From Cynocephalus volans (Eukaryota; Chordata; Mammalia; Dermoptera; Cynocephalidae): a DNA stretch of 64,000 bases. Shown here one piece after another: positions 58,019 to 64,000 of this stretch. Numbering within the stretch: the first letter of the stretch is position 1; every line of letters begins with the position of its first letter. A program made the position numbers and the translations under genes. The DNA lies in NCBI RefSeq assembly GCF_027409185.1, contig NC_084475.1:15024130-15088129 (forward strand), in the 5' to 3' direction. The notes below the pieces were generated by a model. The model was given only the letters and a program-made list of their open reading frames with translations, did not search any database and had not been told where the DNA came from.

Positions 58019-60540
58019 CTGCAAAACATAAACATACGTGATAAATAACCATGATACAGAAAAAAATTAAATCTGCACTGACACATCATATTCCATTCTA
58101 AAGGTAGAAAGGGACCACAATAGATCATAACTCTATGCACGCAAAAATCAAAAGTTTAAGTATACCTTGTATACTTAAATATACAAGGTAGGGGGAGATA
58201 ATAAGAAAAGGCAAAGAAAGCCCCACTGGAATGAGGTAAACAGCACTGGTCTGAGGATGGAGGACTCCATTCCCCTTATCAGCATCACTGGGCCCCCGCA
58301 TTGGGTTAGATGATCTGAGTCATTTCCAACAATGAAAAGTTACGTTTCAATTATTCTAATAACCGATAGAATGAGTGCTTGAATCATTTTCTCTTGAACA
58401 ACTTCTAGCAGCAGCCAAATGAAATGGTAACATGTTAAGATATTAGCTCTGGGGAAATACAAAAATAAAAGTGGAAAAAAATACAATTTTATCTCAAATT
58501 ATGGAATACTCCTCGAAAGCCAACTTCAAAGGAAACTTTTGTCGATTCCTTTTTCCTAACTGTGTCCACTACAATTTCAGGGACCTGTCTTCAAAATGGC
58601 AGAGATGCCAAGTACTCTGGCTAAAGAGGCTCCACTGAAATCTCCAGCCTCAAATAGCTGTGATATCTGCAAGTAATCGATACTCAAGCCTAATACACAT
58701 GTCAAAGAACCCTCCTGCCAGGTACATACTCTCGTCACATTCCAGGTCGCACTTGAGTGTCAGCCTATGTGGATTTTTCTGAAAACACGCTTGTATTCAG
58801 AATCCTCTGTGACTCTTTACTTCCTTACCTAAAAGGAAGAAAAATAAATGCAATATGCCTACCTATCCTGCTGAGGATAATCATCAAGAGTGTTATTTTA
58901 TGCTGAATATGGTGAGAGTATATTCAAAAGTACAAAACTGAATATCCTCAAGGAGCCCAAAGTCTGGCTGTAAAAAAAAAAAAAATACATATATATATAT
59001 AAATAATTTCAGAAAATTCCTATCGATATTATCACATTTAAACAGGTCTGGAGCTTTCTCTGATATGTTTGTTTGGCATACTTCTCAGAAGGAGCAGGTT
59101 ATGGTGGAAAACAGCACCATCTGACAAAACTGCTAAGAAATAACCCTGAGCGACCTCAAGCAAGGCACCCGACTCCCCTGGGACTCAGTTATACCTCTAT
59201 AAAACGAGGTTTGAGGGGAGGTGATCTTGAAAGACGTCCAGCTCTAACATCATGAGAATCAGAGCCAAACTCCCAAGTTCTCCAAACTCAACGTGAGCCT
59301 TCATTAATCTTGATTTTCTGGGACTGACAAGTCCTGGTGCTGGGACCTCGTTCTATTTAGTTTTCTAGACCTCACAATGCCAGTGCACAGCGAGAATCTA
59401 ATAACCTTTTTAAAACTTATTTTAAGATATTTTAAAACTAATCCTAGATAAGGGGAGGATTGTGGCTGCAGTTCTAGCAGTTCTAATGTGGCACTGCATG
59501 ACCATCATATAATTCTCACAGCTGAAAGTCTGGGGACATGTGACCTTCCAGTGACTTACATGGATCTACTTTCATTACATTTGCAATAAAAGAAGTAGTT
59601 TGCTGCTACAGCTGTATAACTGAGCTGAAAAAAAATCAGAACAGATCATTGTTTTAAATGCTTTCTGTGTAAACACGTAAAACCCAAATGGGCTTCTTAC
59701 TTGTAAAGATTATAGGACAATATACTTTTAGTAGTCTTCTTGATAACAATTTAAAAAACACTCTTTGTTGCAAAATCAAATAAGTACAGGCTTCCCTCCC
59801 TCAAGGAGGCAGTGCAGAGGTGGACACAGACAAGAAAACAGTTATAAGACAGGAGGATGGATTCCCCGATGGAGATGTGCACCCTGAGACAGGCGGTCAC
59901 TGGCCTCAGCAACACAGCAAAGGGCACGGGGTCTTTAAGTGAAAGTCTGCTGTTCTGGGAACTTTACCTGTCATGTCCAAATGTCTTTTTCCACATCACT
60001 CCCTCAGGACATGTGGTTCAACACAAGCCAAGAGTGAGCCTCCTACAGCTGCCGAAGAGAAAGATAATGGTCCCTATGCAAAGATCTGGGATCCTCTCAG
60101 TGGGCAAATTTGTTAGCACAAGAACAGGAAACACTTCTAAAGTAAACTACTTTATTAGGGGAAAAAGACGTCCCTAAAAGATGTGTAGAGGAAAGTGTGA
60201 ACTACTGACACAGCTCAGAGGAAAAGCTGAAGTCCCACACTCTCCTACAGGAAAGGACCTACAGGCCCTGGCACCACCCCTGCTTGGGATGCCCTCCCCA
60301 GCAGTCCGGTGACTTACTCCTTTACCTTGGGATTTTGCTGAAGGTCACCTCCCTCACCACCATATCTAAAACTGCAAACCACTCCTCCTTAGCCCAGTTG
60401 CTTTCTTTTTCTCCATAGCACTTATCTGTCATCCCACATATTCCAATGACTTATTATTTCCTGTTGTCTCTGTACTTGAATGCAAGTTCCCTGAAAGCAG
60501 CGAGCTTGATTCACTTCCACTGTACCCTAATGTAGTCAGC
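58019..60540. other. sequence upstream of the SEC14L1-like exon (presumed 5' intron)
   Basis: The acceptor at 58019 implies intron in this interval. It is AT-rich and mostly unique, with a short AT/TA run at 58981-59000. No CpG island or 5'UTR exon is visible. Confidence 0.4.
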
Positions 60541-60850
60541 AGTGAGTGCTCAGTTAAACATTTAATCTACCAAAGAGCTGTTAACCAGGTTCATAAACCA
60601 AAGAACACACAGTACTCTACTTAAGATTCCTTACCAAAGGGCCGACCCCGTGGCTCACTCGGGAGAGTGCAGCGCTGGGAGCGCAGCAGCGCTCCTGCCG
60701 CAGGTTCAGATCAATTCTCTCACTGGCTGAGCGCGGTCACAAAAAAGGACAAAAAAAAAAAAAAAATTCCTTACCAAAGAAAATCTTCCTGAGGAAATGC
60801 CCACTGGTTGGCACTGGGAGTTAACTGGAAAGAGAGAAGCATTAGAAGAG
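60541..60850. repeat. local repeat, copy 1 (carries a SINE)
   Basis: It shares 'gttaaccaggttcataaacc', 'aaaatcttcctgaggaaatg' and 'cccactggttggcactggga' with 61968-62080. A SINE (60640-60765) sits inside this copy only. Confidence 0.8.
60640..60765 (+). repeat. tRNA-derived SINE, variant with GC-rich middle
   Basis: It begins GGCCGACCCCGTGGCTCACT, has an unusual GC-rich centre ('gcgctgggagcgcagcagcg'), lacks a normal right unit, and ends 'ggtcacaaaaaaggac' plus an A15-type tail. A perfect 14-base target-site duplication (ATTCCTTACCAAAG) lies at 60626-60639 and 60766-60779. Confidence 0.95.
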
Positions 60851-61194
60851 CTCTTATCCCAAGCGGGAGTACCCAGGCTTGGTTCAGTTGGTCCATGACG
60901 TAATAAACACTTCCCAGGAAGTGTACACAACCAGGACACACTGGCAGATTCTACGCGAAAGCCCCACTCTGCAGGTGAATCTTCTGCATAACTTTCTGGT
61001 AAAAGAAGGTCTTGACTAAATTACAAAAAAACAAAACCCAAACTTGGCACCAAGTTCCAAAAGAGAACGCAATTTGGTATAGGATAACATCCTCTAGTGG
61101 ACAGAGGGAGAAGTTCAAAACTGTGAACTACTATGATTGTTCCTTAGTTCGGTTTCTACTTTTTCATAGACCTTTAGTGTCCTGCAGGGATTTG

Positions 61195-61262
61195 TTTTTG
61201 TTTCATTTTTTAATCATTACACAACATGTGACCCTTTACCAATTTCTCCCTAACCCACAGGG
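61195..61262. repeat. old repeat fragment shared with 50.6 kb
   Basis: 'aatcattacacaacatgtga' and 'ccctttaccaatttctccct' repeat the phrase order at about 50600-50670. Confidence 0.55.
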
Positions 61263-61290
61263 ATTTTTAACATTGAAAAATGACTTCTTA

Positions 61291-61468
61291 GGGCTGGTCC
61301 ATGGCTCACTTGGGAGAGTGTGGTGCTGATAACACCAAGGCCACGGGTTTGGATCCCTTTATAGCGATGGCCGGTTAGCTCACTTGGGAGAGCGTGGTGC
61401 TGACAACACCAAGTCAAGGGTTAAGATCCCCTTACCGGTCATCTTAAAAAAAAAAAAAAAAAAGAAAA
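61291..61468 (+). repeat. tRNA-Ile-like SINE, dimer
   Basis: Left unit GGGCTGGTCCATGGCTCACT, right unit 'ggccggttagctcacttggg', end 'gatccccttaccggtcatct' plus an A-rich tail. A 16-base target-site duplication (GAAAAATGACTTCTTA) lies at 61275-61290 and 61469-61484. Confidence 0.96.
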
Positions 61469-61484
61469 GAAAAATGACTTCTTA

Positions 61485-61967
61485 AAGATCACAGATTGCA
61501 TTATCCAGCGCTACTATTGAAAGTACCACCTCTGAAAGACAGGACTCCTGCCCACTGCAGTCCTCTCTTACATAATCCAGAGGAACTTAATCCATAAGTC
61601 AGAAATGCTAAGGCCCATGCGTGACACATTGCAACCTATGTTAAAGGTGTGCCTGCTCTTTGGGGAAAACAAGTCTGCCGTCACCACATCCAGGCAGACA
61701 GGGGCCGACTCCCTGAAGGAGCTGGAACTGAATGATAGAGCAGGAGGCAACTGGGGAAGATTCCAGGTGGCCGCACAAACCTTCTCAAGTCTCCTCCTGT
61801 GGATTCGAGGCTTCCTGGCTTCCCTCCCATCACCCACAAAAGTGCCCAGTGCACTGCAGCCCAATACTGTCTTCATTAATGAAGACTGCTCTCTTGGGCT
61901 GCAGTCACATGAAAAAAAGGGGAGGAGGTTCAATGGTAAGGAGCCGCCTTAGGACAGTATTTCAGCA
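61485..61967. other. unique sequence, no gene seen
   Basis: Two overlapping frames of about 115-120 codons (61605-61952 plus and 61568-61933 minus) are open, but neither resembles a known protein nor has splice or start support. Confidence 0.4.
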
Positions 61968-62080
61968 GACCCAAGCAGGACATTTAAATGTCTAATCTAG
62001 CACAGAGCTGGTTAACCAGGTTCATAAACCAAAGAAAATCTTCCTGATGAAATGCCCACCGGTTGGCACTGGGAACAAAA
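61968..62080. repeat. local repeat, copy 2 (no SINE)
   Basis: It pairs with 60541-60850, about 1.4 kb away in the same direction. Relative to copy 1 it lacks the roughly 35 bases between two CCAAAG words as well as the SINE. Confidence 0.8.
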
Positions 62081-62943
62081 GACTAGCAGGCATCTTGAGG
62101 GGCAGGGCGTTTCCGGTGAGGGTGCAGTATCTCAGCTCATGGCACTCTGCCTTGGGATCATCACTCTCATCTTGTCCTTATTCTCTTGTTCTGTTCTTGG
62201 CAGACTTTTCCACTCTAAGAAACCCAAGACCAACCAAAGTGGATTGACAGGGACACCCTCCTTGAGTGGTTTAAGAGGAAAGCACTCGCAAGTCATGAAT
62301 GACTCTTCTGGTAATGAACTGTATTCGTGTTAGCACTTTCCATGCTATAAGTAAGATGTTACCACTCCCAGGGGCCTAGGATCTAATGCTTCCAATTAAA
62401 CTACCAAACTAAGACTGAACCAACTCAAGGACCTGGGCACAGAGGAAGCCACAGATGCTTGATCAGACTTCCATTCTGAGGACGGACGGCACTGCCTTAC
62501 ACTGTGAGGAAGCTAACACTCTGCATGCAGGAGAAGCTCTACACTTAAGAGTGAGTCAGAAACTGGACATCCACATGGCTTATTCCAGAAATATCAATAC
62601 ACATTGTTTGGTTCAGTATATATCACATCTTAACACAGTACTTTAATTTAGGCAACTAATACATGTCCTCTTCCCTCTAAAGAACACAGGTAATTGTTTA
62701 CTATGAGGTGTAGGCTATTCTGAGTGGCCTAAATGTGAAAACCGAACATAGTTAAAAAATCAAGAGCCTACAATAAACTCTCACCTCAGCTCTCCAGCCT
62801 TGGTATCATACAGGCATCTTCCTGTTGCAAACTGCATGTGTTAAGACCACAGAGAATCTCACAGCTGGAAATACTGAAAATGCTCTGAAAATTGAAGGAA
62901 AAAAGTTCATAGAAAAACAGAATTAAAAGATGGCAGGAATCAG
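62081..62943. other. unique sequence, no gene seen
   Basis: I recognise no exon, RNA gene or repeat here. Confidence 0.4.
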
Positions 62944-63044
62944 AGGCTGGCCAGTTAGCTCACTTGGAGAGAGCATGATGCTGATAACACCATGGTCAAG
63001 AGTTCAGATCCCTGTACCGGCAAAAGGAAAATAAAAAAAAAAAA
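62944..63044 (+). repeat. tRNA-Ile-like SINE, monomer
   Basis: AGGCTGGCCAGTTAGCTCAC, anticodon-like 'gatgctgataacaccatggt', B box 'gagttcagatccctgtaccg' and an A-rich tail. Confidence 0.92.
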
Positions 63045-63119
63045 GATGATACAAATCTCTTCATGACCTTTCTGAAGCACTCGTGTAAATGATGGTACTG
63101 ATTACAAGACTAACCCATC

Positions 63120-63300
63120 TGAAGTGCTTCTGGGCCCCAGGCTTCTCCTGCACTTTATAGGGTTTCCTCATTTAACCCTCCCCCAGGCACCAATCTGGTA
63201 GAGTCATCGGCGCTGTCCTCATTGTATTGAGAAGAAATCAAAGTGCAAACAGAGCAGTAACCTGCCCAAAGTAACACACCAGGCTGGTGGTGAAGCTAGG
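63120..63300 (-). repeat. MIR-like element
   Basis: On plus it reads as the reverse of a MIR/MIR3: 'gggtttcctcatttaaccct', 'gcagtaacctgcccaaagta' and 'ggtgaagctaggattcaaa'. Confidence 0.6.
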
Positions 63301-63317
63301 ATTCAAAACGCAATGTG

Positions 63318-63498
63318 AGGGCCGGCCCATGGCTCACTCGGTAGAGTGCGGTGCTGATAACACCAAGGCCACGGGTTCGGATCCTATATAGGGATGGCCG
63401 GTTTGCTCACTGGCTGAGCGTGGTGCTGACAACACCAAGCCAAGGGTTGAGATCCCCTTACCGGTCATCTTTTAAAAAACAAACAAACAAACAAACAA
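63318..63498 (+). repeat. tRNA-Ile-like SINE, dimer
   Basis: Left unit AGGGCCGGCCCATGGCTCAC, right unit 'ggccggtttgctcactggct', end 'gatccccttaccggtcatct' and a tail of CAAA units. A 13-base target-site duplication (AAAACGCAATGTG) lies at 63305-63317 and 63499-63511. It is inserted next to the MIR-like element. Confidence 0.96.
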
Positions 63499-63511
63499 AA
63501 AACGCAATGTG

Positions 63512-64000
63512 GAAAACATGGATGCTTCTGCCTCCCAGTGCTGAAGAGGTACCTTCTGGTCCATGTGAACCAAAGTGCTGCTACGCTCTGGAAACTTCCC
63601 ACAGTGGCCAGGCCTCCCCTCTGCAGCTGTAGTTCCTTCAGATCATGGGTCAATTATATATCCAACTAAGGCTTACCCCACCATACTGAAATTACATTCT
63701 TGGCTTTAAGCAGACACTTAGCTGGGCCAGATGCTCTGGGACTTGGGATGGACGAGATGAGGGCTGGGCTAGAGACCACCAAGTCAGGAGGTCCTATGAG
63801 CATGTCCAAAAACAAATACAAGCAAGGAGGACAGGCAGGCACTTTGGGTCTGGCATGAATAGGTCAGAAGTCCAAGATGGCCTTTCCATACCACATAAAA
63901 AGCGTGCATCTCTAATGCCCCAACCATAATGTGACAAAAGCATGAGACGGTCAGCTGTTTGCACTACATGGACAGCCACAAACATGACAGGTAAAAACAC
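63512..64000. other. window end, no gene seen
   Basis: Unique sequence. A 68-codon minus-strand frame runs off the end (63794-64000) without recognisable similarity. Confidence 0.4.

Noticed and set aside
11100-64000. GPRC5C exons, expected next to GPR142 in human
   Set aside because: I looked for the long 7TM exon of GPRC5C on both strands and saw no matching frame. It may lie outside the window.

Overview
This window is eutherian (placental) mammal genomic DNA. It has spliced genes with GT-AG introns, and L1, MIR, MER5 and MaLR-type repeats throughout. The youngest repeats are short tRNA-Ile-like SINEs, as monomers and as tail-to-head dimers, with clean target-site duplications and poly-A tails. 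I see no Alu, B1/B2, CAN-SINE or ruminant SINE. From memory, tRNA-Ile-derived monomer/dimer SINEs fit the CYN family of colugos (Galeopterus) best; horseshoe-type bats are an alternative. The species call is an inference only.

Left end (1-11.1 kb): the conserved BTBD17-GPR142 pair of human 17q25.1. BTBD17 lies on the minus strand; only its first coding exon (signal peptide) and a TATA-type promoter are inside the window. GPR142 lies on the plus strand, transcribed away from BTBD17. It encodes an orphan class A GPCR with TM1 on one exon and TM2-TM7 on a second, followed by a poly-A signal. Its upstream coding exon lies inside a 5'-truncated processed copy of the ATP synthase beta gene (ATP5F1B). 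That copy still has target-site duplications and a poly-A tail, and the splice donor used by the receptor lies inside the ATP synthase sequence. The stop-free frame here is the ATP synthase frame, and a one-base shift in the next exon brings it back in step with the receptor. A second start, with a strong start context and a stronger donor, also fits.

Middle (11-55 kb): no gene I can support. It holds decayed MaLR LTRs, L1 3' ends, MIR and MER5 copies, large GT/CA and GGAA arrays, a duplicated GT/GC unit, poly-G tracts and two good CTCF-type motifs (17.48 and 26.00 kb). In human the same side of GPR142 is a gene-poor gap before GPRC5C; I found no GPRC5C exon.

Right end (about 55-64 kb): AT-richer DNA with a dense cluster of young SINEs. 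On the minus strand, one exon with intact acceptor and donor encodes the first 21 residues of a SEC14L1-type PRELI domain. SEC14L1 is several megabases from GPR142 in human, so this points to a rearrangement, a partial duplication or an assembly join. I could not find its other exons by eye.
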